A DNA stretch of 45,202 bases from positions 1 to 45,202 of the forward strand of contig NZ_SRUU01000039.1 of assembly GCF_004791585.1 (NCBI RefSeq), written 5' to 3'. Made by a program: the position numbers and the translations under genes. The DNA comes from Mesorhizobium sp. M1C.F.Ca.ET.210.01.1.1 (GTDB lineage Bacteria; Pseudomonadota; Alphaproteobacteria; Rhizobiales; Rhizobiaceae). This document shows, piece by piece, positions 36,083-43,460 of this stretch; position 1 is the first letter of the stretch, and the number at the start of each line of letters is the position of its first letter. The notes below the pieces were generated by a model. The model did not search any database. It saw nothing but the letters and a program-made list of their open reading frames with translations, and was not told the origin of the DNA.

Positions 36083-36846
36083 GCGATCTTTCCCCCTTCA
36101 GCCTCGCCGGCAAGCGAATCCTGGTCACCGGCGCCAACACCGGCATCGGCCAGGGCATCGCCGTGTCGATCGCGCGCGCCGGCGGCACTGTGATCGGCGT
36201 CGGCCGCTCGGCCATGGATGACACGGCGCAGAAGGTCGCAGCCGCAGGTGGTCGCTTCGAGGCGGTGGCCGCCGATCTCGGCGATCCGGCCAAGGCAGCG
36301 GCCATGCTCGACCGAGTCTGGGACGAGAGCGGGCCCGTTGACGGCCTGGTCAACAATGCCGGCATCATCCGCCGCGCCGACGCGGTCGAGCTGACCGAGG
36401 CCGACTGGGACGAGGTTATCGACATCAACCTGAAGACGGTCTTTCGGCTCTGCCAGAGTTTTGCCAGGCGGGTGCTGGCCGAACCGGGGCGGCGCGGCAA
36501 GATCGTCAACATCGCCTCGGTGCTGAGCTTCCAGGGCGGCATCCGCGTCGCCTCCTACACCGCCTCGAAGCATGGCGTGCTCGGCCTCACCCGGCTGCTC
36601 GCCTGCGAATGGGCGCCGAAAGACATCAATGTCAACGGCATCGCGCCTGGCTATATCGAGAGCAACAACACCGAGGCCCTGCGCGCCGATCCCGACCGCA
36701 GCGCCGCCATCCTAGGGCGTATTCCGGCTGGGCGCTGGGGCCGACCCGACGACATCGGCGACGCGGCCGTGTTCCTGCTCGCGCCAGCGTCGGACTACAT
36801 GCATGGCGCGGTGATACCGGTGGACGGCGGCTGGCTGGCGCGGTGA
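36079..36846 (+). CDS. kduD: 2-dehydro-3-deoxy-D-gluconate 5-dehydrogenase
   Basis: A 255-residue short-chain dehydrogenase that reduces 2,5-diketo-3-deoxygluconate to 2-keto-3-deoxygluconate with NADH. The cofactor motif is TGANTGIGQGIA, the NNAG motif is VNNAGIIRRADAVEL, and the catalytic Ser-Tyr-Lys lies around SVLSFQ...SYTASKHG. The C-terminus MHGAVIPVDGGWLAR is standard. It starts with GTG inside the end of kduI, so the two are co-translated. Confidence 0.95.
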   Translation: MSDLSPFSLAGKRILVTGANTGIGQGIAVSIARAGGTVIGVGRSAMDDTAQKVAAAGGRFEAVAADLGDPAKAAAMLDRVWDESGPVDGLVNNAGIIRRADAVELTEADWDEVIDINLKTVFRLCQSFARRVLAEPGRRGKIVNIASVLSFQGGIRVASYTASKHGVLGLTRLLACEWAPKDINVNGIAPGYIESNNTEALRADPDRSAAILGRIPAGRWGRPDDIGDAAVFLLAPASDYMHGAVIPVDGGWLAR

Positions 36847-36875
36847 CCATTTCGATTTCTGAACGGAAGCCTGCA

Positions 36876-37208
36876 ATGACCGACATTTTCGCTCATGCCG
36901 ACGAAAGAACCTGGACGCCGACGCCGGACGGCAACAGGCGGCGCGTGCTGGTGCATACGGATGAACTGATGATGGTCGAGTTCGCCTTCGACAAGGGCGG
37001 CGTTGGCGCGCTGCACTCGCATCCGCATGTCCAGGCAAGCTACATCGCCGAGGGCCGCTTCGAAGTCACCGTCGACGGCCGATCGGAGATCCTGGAAGCG
37101 GGAGGCAGCTTCATCGTGCCGTCCAACCTCGTGCACGGAGTCAAGGCGCTGGAAGCAGGGCGGCTGGTCGACAGCTTTGCTCCCCATCGCGCCGACTTCC
37201 TCGTCTGA
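36876..37208 (+). CDS. kdgF: KdgF-like cupin acting on unsaturated uronates
   Basis: A 110-residue single-domain cupin. The metal site reads GALHSHPHVQ (H47, H49, Q53) with H87 in VPSNLVHGVKAL, the arrangement known for KdgF. KdgF opens 4,5-unsaturated galacturonate or related sugars to the linear ketone that becomes the KduI substrate. Its place right after kduI and kduD supports this strongly; a general cupin is the alternative. A hairpin 20 bases after the stop ends the operon. Confidence 0.88.
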   Translation: MTDIFAHADERTWTPTPDGNRRRVLVHTDELMMVEFAFDKGGVGALHSHPHVQASYIAEGRFEVTVDGRSEILEAGGSFIVPSNLVHGVKALEAGRLVDSFAPHRADFLV

Positions 37209-37227
37209 GAAGCTGTCTTCGAAAGGA

Positions 37228-37253
37228 AAACCCGCGCCGTGAGGCGCGGGTTT
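37228..37253 (+). terminator. Terminator of the uronate operon
   Basis: AAACCCGCGCC (37228-37238) pairs perfectly with 37243-37253 around GTGA; the stem ends in TTTGTT. It lies 20 bases after kdgF. Confidence 0.8.
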
Positions 37254-37464
37254 GTTGCCTGGGCGCCCGTGGCGCCGCCGCGGTACTCTGAACATGGCCG
37301 CAGGACACAACGGTGCCGCAACATGGTGAAGATAGGTTTAACGAAGACGACTGGAACTTTGCCGGCATATCGGCCAAAGAGACAGCGGCCCGGAGACGAT
37401 CGTTCGACCTCGGATGCCGGCGACGGCAGCAGACGAACATGGCCGGCGGGAAAGAAAGTCAGGT

Positions 37465-38211
37465 ATGGACGTTGTACGAAAGTCAGAAGCGCTGTTGCGC
37501 CAGGCCACCAGACGACCGATCAGAGAGATCCGGCGACTGGCGCTGGATGTGAAGCGACTGTGGCGGGTTTGGGTAAAATCGGACACGGCGCACTACAACA
37601 AGATATTCATCGCCGGCTGCGCGCGCAGCGGAACGACGCTTACGCAGCGCCTGATGGGATGTTTCGAGGACACTTTCGTCCATCGGGCCGAAGCGAAAGA
37701 TACCCAGTTGGATATGCTGGACCGCCCTGAAGCCAACCTTGTCGTCAAGCGCACCGAGCGAGGCCATGTGCACCTGGCGAAACTGCCGAGCGCCGTCGGC
37801 CTGATCTATTGCGTTCGCCACCCATTCGACGTGCTCACAAGCTCGCATCCGGAGAGCAGGGGAGAGCGCCGGTTCCACGTCACGCCGGAGCGCTGGCTCG
37901 CGGAATACAGCGCTTTGCTGCGGCTGAGGAAGGCGCAGCCCGGCCGTGTGATCACTTACGTCCGCTATGAAGACATGATCGCCCAATCGGATGCCGTGCA
38001 GGAACGGATCGCCAGGGCATTCGGCCTCAAGCCGCGCATCCGCTTCAGCGAGGATCCAAGCAATCCGATCCGTCCTACTTCCTTGAAGAAATGGGAGCGG
38101 AACGAAGAGTTCCGAACCTATCTGCATACGCTGCCGCCGACATTTCTCGCTCGCCTCAAGGAGTTCTGCGACGAGTTCGGCTACGATATGCCAGACTGGG
38201 TCCGCGGATGA
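37465..38211 (+). CDS. Sulfotransferase family protein
   Basis: A 248-residue cytoplasmic protein of the PAPS-dependent sulfotransferase superfamily. The 5'-phosphosulfate loop is GCARSGTTLTQRL (about 51-63), and the 3'-phosphate-binding region is YCVRHPFDVLTSSH. The C-terminal part ends in LKEFCDEFGYDMP, as in bacterial Nod- and polysaccharide-type enzymes. The acceptor is unknown; a surface or secreted glycan is plausible. The start at 37465 is uncertain because the ribosome binding site is weak. The stop overlaps the next gene by four bases (ATGA), which links it to the propeller protein. The 256 bases upstream have lower GC content than the neighbourhood. Confidence 0.8.
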   Translation: MDVVRKSEALLRQATRRPIREIRRLALDVKRLWRVWVKSDTAHYNKIFIAGCARSGTTLTQRLMGCFEDTFVHRAEAKDTQLDMLDRPEANLVVKRTERGHVHLAKLPSAVGLIYCVRHPFDVLTSSHPESRGERRFHVTPERWLAEYSALLRLRKAQPGRVITYVRYEDMIAQSDAVQERIARAFGLKPRIRFSEDPSNPIRPTSLKKWERNEEFRTYLHTLPPTFLARLKEFCDEFGYDMPDWVRG

Positions 38212-39185
38212 TGCCGGCGGTTGGCCTTTCAGCCAGACGACATGGACCATTGATCACGCCCGACATGCTGCTTGGCGATGACGGCGCCAACATAAACGGC
38301 CCCTCGCTGGTCAGGATGCCCGATTGGGCGAAGGGCCGGCTCGGGGCCTACCATCTCTATTTTGCGCATCACAACGGCACCTACATCCGGCTTGCCTATT
38401 CCGATGCGATAGAGGGTCCGTGGCGGATCCATCCAGGTGGCGCGCTTTCGCTCGTTGAGTGTCCGTTCCTCAAGGGGCACATTGCGTCTCCCGACGTGCA
38501 TGTCGATGCGCAGAACCAGCGGATCGTGATGTATTTCCATGGCCCGGTCTTGAACGGCCAGGGGCAGACGACCTTCGCGGCCACGTCCGACGACGGTCTG
38601 CGTTTCAGGCCCAATCCCGAACCGCTTGGACCATTTTACGCGCGGATCTTTCGGCATGGCGGCTGGTGGTATGGGCTCTTCGGCACGGCCAACATCGAGC
38701 TTCGCCGGTCGAGCGACGGTCTTTCCGGTTTCGAGGAGGGACCGGTCGTGCTGCCCGGCTCACGGTGGATCCGGCCCAGGCATGTCGCGGTGCAGAAAAG
38801 CGGTGGTGCGCTGATCGTCTATTACACACGCAAGGGCGACGCACCCGAGCGTGTGCTTTGCGGCAGCATCGATCTTTCAGGCGATTGGTTGCGCTGGACA
38901 GTACGCGGCAGGACCGAACTGCTGAGGCCCGGCACCGATTTCGAGGGCGCCGGCCTGCCCGTTGGCCGCAGCCGGAGGGGCGCGGCAAAGGGCCGGGAGA
39001 ATGCACTGCGCGATCCGGCCATTTTCGAGGAAGACGGGCGGACCTGGCTGCTTTATGCCGTCGCCGGCGAAAGTGGCATAGCGCTGGCCGAACTCTGCCC
39101 GGCGGAACAAAGGACCACGGGCTTGCGGAAATTGATCGCGGCGCTGTGGAGCCGGGCCGGAGGCAACGCCGCTTTGCTGGCGTAA
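38208..39185 (+). CDS. Five-bladed beta-propeller protein, GH43-like
   Basis: A 325-residue protein with the repeat pattern of a five-bladed glycosidase propeller (GH43/GH130 type). Blade-like strands include YHLYFAHHNGTYIRLAYSD, HIASPDVHVDAQNQRIVMYFHGP, TFAATSDDGLRF, GGALIVYYTRKGD and RDPAIFEEDGRTWLLYAVAG. A signal peptide is not visible. I cannot assign a family firmly or point to a proven acid/base pair, so enzymatic activity is uncertain. The ATGATG start overlaps the sulfotransferase stop. The pair may modify or process one glycan. Confidence 0.7.
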   Translation: MMPAVGLSARRHGPLITPDMLLGDDGANINGPSLVRMPDWAKGRLGAYHLYFAHHNGTYIRLAYSDAIEGPWRIHPGGALSLVECPFLKGHIASPDVHVDAQNQRIVMYFHGPVLNGQGQTTFAATSDDGLRFRPNPEPLGPFYARIFRHGGWWYGLFGTANIELRRSSDGLSGFEEGPVVLPGSRWIRPRHVAVQKSGGALIVYYTRKGDAPERVLCGSIDLSGDWLRWTVRGRTELLRPGTDFEGAGLPVGRSRRGAAKGRENALRDPAIFEEDGRTWLLYAVAGESGIALAELCPAEQRTTGLRKLIAALWSRAGGNAALLA

Positions 39186-39194
39186 GGCGCTCGC

Positions 39195-39821
39195 TCAGCG
39201 CTGCTGCAGCGCGAGCCGCACGCCGAGCGCGCAATAGATGCCGCCGACCACCTTGCCCTGCCATTTCAGCACGGCCGGGTTGCGCCGCAGCAAGGAACCG
39301 AGACTTCCGGCCGAGACGGCGAAGACCACCGTGCTGAAAAGGCCGAGAAGCACGAAGATCACGCCAAGGATCGTCAGCTGAAGCACGACCGATCCGTTTT
39401 CCGGGCGCACGAACTGCGGCAGGAAGGCGAGGAAGAACAGCGCCGTCTTCGGGTTCAGCACCTCGGTCAATATGGCCTGCCGGAACGCCTTGCCCGCCGG
39501 TACTGGCAAGGCGCTGCCTGCGAGATCGGCCGGCGCCTTCTCAAGGATGGCGCGGACTCCGAGGTAGACGAGATAGGCCGCGCCGAGATATTTGATGATG
39601 CCGAACAGCATCGCCGAGGTGGCAATGATGGCGGAGATGCCGAAGATCGCCATGACGGTGTGGAAGATGTCGCCGGCCGCGACGCCGGCACCGGTGGCGA
39701 TGCCGACCTTGGTTCCCGAGCTTGTCGCCCGCGCCACGGTAAGCAGCGTGGCAGGCCCTGGAATGAAGACGAAGCCAAACACGATCGCGACATAGGTCGC
39801 CAATGTGGCCAGGTCGATCAT
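39195..39821 (-). CDS. LysE/RhtB-family amino-acid exporter
   Basis: A 208-residue inner-membrane protein with about six helices. The family signature FIPGPATLLTVARATSSGTKVGIATGAGVAAGD is at the N-terminus, and LNPKTALFFLAFLPQFV is in the middle. Members export lysine, homoserine, threonine or related compounds. The start at 39821 follows GGAGG. It is convergent with the propeller gene, with a gap of nine bases, and divergent from recQ. Confidence 0.9.
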   Translation of the reverse strand: MIDLATLATYVAIVFGFVFIPGPATLLTVARATSSGTKVGIATGAGVAAGDIFHTVMAIFGISAIIATSAMLFGIIKYLGAAYLVYLGVRAILEKAPADLAGSALPVPAGKAFRQAILTEVLNPKTALFFLAFLPQFVRPENGSVVLQLTILGVIFVLLGLFSTVVFAVSAGSLGSLLRRNPAVLKWQGKVVGGIYCALGVRLALQQR

Positions 39822-40001
39822 AGCCGGGGTTCCTCCACTGCAGCGGGGACAGGTAGCCATCCTTTGCGCGGAAAGGCAATGCGATGGCGTTGCGCCAGCG
39901 ACGCCGGCAGGCAAAACGGCGGACAAGCGCGTGTTGCCATGGCGTTCGCGCAATCCGCGCCTTAAGAACATGGCCTCAGCCGAATCCGGGAATCACTCTC
40001 A

Positions 40002-41855
40002 ATGCAAACTTCGATGGCGGGGCGGATCGCGGGCATTGCGGCGGCGGGACACGATCCGAAGCGGCGTGTCCTGAGGGACGTGTTCGGCTTCGACGATTTT
40101 CGTCCCGGCCAGGCCGACGTGATGGAGGCGCTGCTCTGCGGACGCCATGTGCTGGCCGTCATGCCGACCGGCGCCGGCAAGTCGCTCTGCTACCAGGTTC
40201 CGGCGCTGGTGCTCGGCGGGCTCAGCATCGTCGTCTCGCCGCTGGTGGCGCTGATGCAGGATCAGGTCGCGGCGCTGCGGCTTGCGGGCGTCGCCGCCGA
40301 CACGATCAATTCCTCGCTCGACCGCGACGCCAATGTCGCGGCATGGCGCCGCGTCGCGTCGGGCCAGACGCGTCTGCTCTATCTGGCGCCGGAGCGGCTG
40401 ATGACCGAGCGCATGCTCGACGCGCTCGTCAGGCTCGACATCCGCCTGATCGCCGTCGACGAGGCGCATTGCATCTCGCAATGGGGGCCTGCCTTCCGGC
40501 GCGAATATGAAGACCTTGCGCGCCTGCGCGACATCTTTCCGAAAGTGCCGATCATCGCGCTGACAGCGACCGCGGACGAGACGACGCGCACCGACATTTC
40601 GGCGCGGCTGTTCGCCGATCGCGCCGAGACGCTGGTGCTGGGCTTCGACAGGCCCAACATCAGCCTTGCAATCGAGCCGAAGCAGGACAGCAAGCGCCAG
40701 CTGCTGCGCTTCGTCGAGCGCCATCCGGGGCGCAGCGGCATCGTCTATTGCCTGTCGCGCCGGAAGACGGAGGAGATGGCGGCCTTCCTCGAGCAAAACG
40801 GCGTCACCGCGCTCGCCTATCATGCCGGCATGAGCAAGGAGGCGCGCGAGGCCAATCAGAACGCCTTCATGACGCTGTCGGGTGTGGTCATGGTGGCCAC
40901 GATCGCCTTCGGCATGGGCATCGACAAGCCGGACGTCGCCTATGTCTTCCACACCGACCTGCCGGCGAGCCTCGAGGCCTACTACCAGGAGATCGGCCGC
41001 GCCGGCCGCGACGGCAGGTCTGCCGAGGCGCATATGCTCTATGGTCTCGGCGACATCCGCACGCGCCGCCTGTTCATCGACGACGAGGATGCCTCGCCGG
41101 AGCACAAGAGGCGCTCGCACGGCCGGCTGGACACGCTGATCGGCTATTGCGAGACGGCGCAGTGCCGCCGCCAGGTGCTGCTCGGCTATTTCGGCGAAAG
41201 CGCTTCGCCCTGCGGCAATTGCGACAACTGCCTCAACCAGGCGCCGCGCGCGGACGGCAGCGCCGAGGCGCGCATCATCCTTTCCGCCATCGCGCAAACC
41301 GGCGAGCGGTTCGGCGCGGCCCATGTCATCGACGTCCTGCTCGGCCACGAAACCGAGAAGGTGCTGGCAAGAGGTCATGAGAGGCTCGCCAGCTTCGGCA
41401 CCGGCGCGGCGCATAAGCGACCCGCCTGGCTGTCGCTGATCCGCCAGCTGGTGGCGGGCGGGTTCCTGATGCCGGACCCGGACGGCTATGGCGGTCTCGC
41501 CATTTCCGAAACCGGCCGCGCGCTCGGCCGCGGCGAGATCTCATTCGAATATCGCGTCGAGACGCGGCACCGCTCGCTGCGCGCCAAGGCGCGCTCCGCG
41601 CAGGCCGCCGGCGGCACGGAAGACCTGGACGCAGCGCTGCTCGCGACACTCAAGGCGCTGCGGCTGCGCCTGGCCAAGGAACGCCAGGTGCCGGCCTATG
41701 TCGTCTTCTCCGACCGCACGCTGATCGACATGGCCGAGCGCCGCCCGCGCGATCTCGATGCCTTCGCCGAAGTGAACGGCGTCGGCGAGGCCAAGCTCAG
41801 GGAATTCGGCGCGATTTTCGTGAGCGCGATCACGGCGCATCAGGCGGGCGCCTAG
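40002..41855 (+). CDS. recQ: ATP-dependent DNA helicase RecQ
   Basis: A 617-residue 3'-to-5' helicase. The Walker A motif is MPTGAGKSLCYQVPAL (about 54-69), the DEAH box is VDEAHCISQWGPAFR, and motifs V and VI are TIAFGMGIDKPDVAYV and EIGRAGRDGRSAEA. The RecQ-Ct zinc Cys residues are in CRRQVLLGYFGESASPCGNCDNC. The C-terminal HRDC domain covers about 535-615. It acts in recombination and fork repair. A decayed copy of its last 64 or more bases is found at 43160-43265. Confidence 0.96.
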   Translation: MQTSMAGRIAGIAAAGHDPKRRVLRDVFGFDDFRPGQADVMEALLCGRHVLAVMPTGAGKSLCYQVPALVLGGLSIVVSPLVALMQDQVAALRLAGVAADTINSSLDRDANVAAWRRVASGQTRLLYLAPERLMTERMLDALVRLDIRLIAVDEAHCISQWGPAFRREYEDLARLRDIFPKVPIIALTATADETTRTDISARLFADRAETLVLGFDRPNISLAIEPKQDSKRQLLRFVERHPGRSGIVYCLSRRKTEEMAAFLEQNGVTALAYHAGMSKEAREANQNAFMTLSGVVMVATIAFGMGIDKPDVAYVFHTDLPASLEAYYQEIGRAGRDGRSAEAHMLYGLGDIRTRRLFIDDEDASPEHKRRSHGRLDTLIGYCETAQCRRQVLLGYFGESASPCGNCDNCLNQAPRADGSAEARIILSAIAQTGERFGAAHVIDVLLGHETEKVLARGHERLASFGTGAAHKRPAWLSLIRQLVAGGFLMPDPDGYGGLAISETGRALGRGEISFEYRVETRHRSLRAKARSAQAAGGTEDLDAALLATLKALRLRLAKERQVPAYVVFSDRTLIDMAERRPRDLDAFAEVNGVGEAKLREFGAIFVSAITAHQAGA

Positions 41856-41978
41856 CCCCTTTTGGAGCCGCGGCGGAGGGCGGGCAGCCCCCGCACGTGA
41901 GGCGCGTGTCGCCGCCAGCAAGGAACCCTCCCCGCGCGGCATCCCGCTGTATCGTTCAGCGCCGTCGTCGGCGGCCGT

Positions 41979-42431
41979 TCAGGCCGCCATCGGCAGCGCC
42001 TCGATACCGTGGCGCTGCATGGCGGCGCCGATGCGGGCAAAGTCGGGCTGCGCCTGCGGCTCGACGGTGCCGATGTCGCGGAAGAAGGCGATCATCGACG
42101 GCTCGACGAGCACCAGCATCCGCACCGGGCGGCCGCTGTCGTTGGAGTAATTGTGCGGCGCCCTCGGGCCGATGCGCACCGATGTGCCGGGACCCGCGAC
42201 GGTCACTTCGGGCGGGCCGCCCGCGCCAAAGTGACGGACGGTGAGCGCGCCTTCCAGCACATAGAACAGTTCGGGCGAAGCGTGGCTGTGCGGCGGAGTG
42301 CCGGAGCCTGGCGGAACCTCGACCTCGATGAGTTCAAGGCCGGAATCGGCGATGCCGCCGAGCAGGCGGATGCGGTCGGCGACGACCCAGAGCGTCTGGG
42401 CGGCCTCGGGAGTGGTGACGTTGAAGTTCAT
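41979..42431 (-). CDS. Cupin-domain protein
   Basis: A 150-residue single cupin, quercetin-dioxygenase-like in layout. Motif 1 is GSGTPPHSHASPELFYVLEGAL (two His, Glu); motif 2 is around IGPRAPHNYSNDSGRPV with one His. A metal ion is likely, but the reaction is unknown. The ATG overlaps the stop of the upstream TetR gene by four bases, so regulator and cupin form one transcription unit. The 123-base gap to the convergent recQ shows nothing notable. Confidence 0.8.
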   Translation of the reverse strand: MNFNVTTPEAAQTLWVVADRIRLLGGIADSGLELIEVEVPPGSGTPPHSHASPELFYVLEGALTVRHFGAGGPPEVTVAGPGTSVRIGPRAPHNYSNDSGRPVRMLVLVEPSMIAFFRDIGTVEPQAQPDFARIGAAMQRHGIEALPMAA

Positions 42432-43057
42432 AGCTTGTCTCTTTGGTTTGTAGCTTCCGCCGGTGAATGACCCAAGGTGACCGCGGACAGGATCACCTCG
42501 AGTGCCCAGGATGCGGTCTCGCCGGCCTGGGCGCCAGTGAGACCGCCATAGTCCTTCAGGATCTCCCATGCGGAGGCCGAGAAGAGCAGATGAGCCAGCG
42601 CCTCGACCTTCTCGGCTTCGGCGGGCTGAAGAGAGGAGATGGCGGGAGCCAGCGCGCGCCTGAAATTGGCGCGGCGGCCCGCCACCGTGCCCATGCGCAT
42701 CTCGCGGCCGGTCCGCGAGTGGAGCGACGAGCGGATCGCTGCGTCATACATGTCGAACCGCGGGAAGGCCTGCCGGGGGCCATCGACGATGTCCATGGGG
42801 ATCCTCGGCGTCGTCGACGCTCCTATCCGGGCGTTCAGCCAGGGCCAGAAGGCAGCCAGCAGGTCGTCCTTTGTGGCGAAGTGGCGGAACACGGTGCGAC
42901 GCTGCACCCCGGCCTTCTGCGCGATCGCCTCCATGCTGATCTCGTCCTCGGCGCTGGCCGAACTCATGAGCTCAAACAGGGCGCAAAGGATCGCCTCATG
43001 CGTTTCACGCGCTTTCTCTTCGCGCATAGGGCTGTTGTAGCTGCGGACGTCCGGCAC
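42428..43057 (-). CDS. TetR-family transcriptional regulator
   Basis: A repressor-type protein of about 209 residues. The N-terminal helix-turn-helix reads AILCALFELM...ISMEAIAQKAGVQRRTVFRHFATKDDLLAAF; the C-terminal part is all-helical and should bind the ligand. The start is uncertain. GTG 43057 has AGGA eight bases upstream and lies clear of the palindrome. ATG 43093 would begin at the very edge of the operator at 43076-43092. ATG 43027 lacks a binding site. The cupin gene overlaps its 3' end. Confidence 0.85.
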   Translation of the reverse strand: MPDVRSYNSPMREEKARETHEAILCALFELMSSASAEDEISMEAIAQKAGVQRRTVFRHFATKDDLLAAFWPWLNARIGASTTPRIPMDIVDGPRQAFPRFDMYDAAIRSSLHSRTGREMRMGTVAGRRANFRRALAPAISSLQPAEAEKVEALAHLLFSASAWEILKDYGGLTGAQAGETASWALEVILSAVTLGHSPAEATNQRDKL

Positions 43058-43075
43058 GTTGGTGTTCCTAATTGG

Positions 43076-43133
43076 TGACACTGTATGTGTCATGAAAATC
43101 GGCGGCTGTCAATTGGCGTCACCATTGGTGTCA
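43076..43133. promoter_or_regulatory. Two palindromic operator candidates upstream of the TetR gene
   Basis: Site 1 is perfect: TGACAC (43076-43081), five bases, GTGTCA (43087-43092). Site 2 is similar: CGTCACC (43117-43123), ATT, GGTGTCA (43127-43133). Both lie just ahead of the TetR coding region, where autoregulation would require them. Confidence 0.55.
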
Positions 43134-43159
43134 TCAATCGAGATCAAGGGCGTCGCCTT

Positions 43160-43265
43160 GGCCGCCGCGCGACTTGATGCGCTCACTGGGTACATGGCGT
43201 CGGCGACGCCAAGCCCAGGGAGTTCGGCGAGATTCTCTTGAGCGCGAGCGCGGCGCATCGCGCGG
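43160..43265 (+). pseudogene. Remnant of a recQ 3' end
   Basis: From 43196 onward 56 of 64 bases match the end of the intact recQ (from 41778), without gaps. In that frame it reads GVGDAKPREFGEILLSASAAH against GVGEAKLREFGAIFVSAITAH in RecQ. Upstream (43160-43195) the similarity continues with small deletions that shift the frame. It is not expressed as a gene. The rest of the gap from the TetR gene to the lyase homologue (43266-43460) shows nothing I can assign apart from the operator sites at 43076-43133. Confidence 0.75.
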
Positions 43266-43460
43266 CCAAGGTCAGGGGCTGCGGTCACCGGACACCGATC
43301 GGGACGAGCCAAGTTGCGCCAATATTTTCACCTTTGTTCCGCCGCCACGGCGAAATTTCGACAAAAGGCGTGCTCGAGAAGCTGTAGGTACGACGCTGCC
43401 GGGGACACGGAAACCCAGCGCACGTTTTTCGGCGGCTATCAGCCCGGGTGGAATCCACGA

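Noticed and set aside
37465..39185. Sulfotransferase and propeller pair as a defence system
   Set aside because: Neither protein has a nuclease, sensor or toxin domain, and no mobile-element or defence neighbours were seen.
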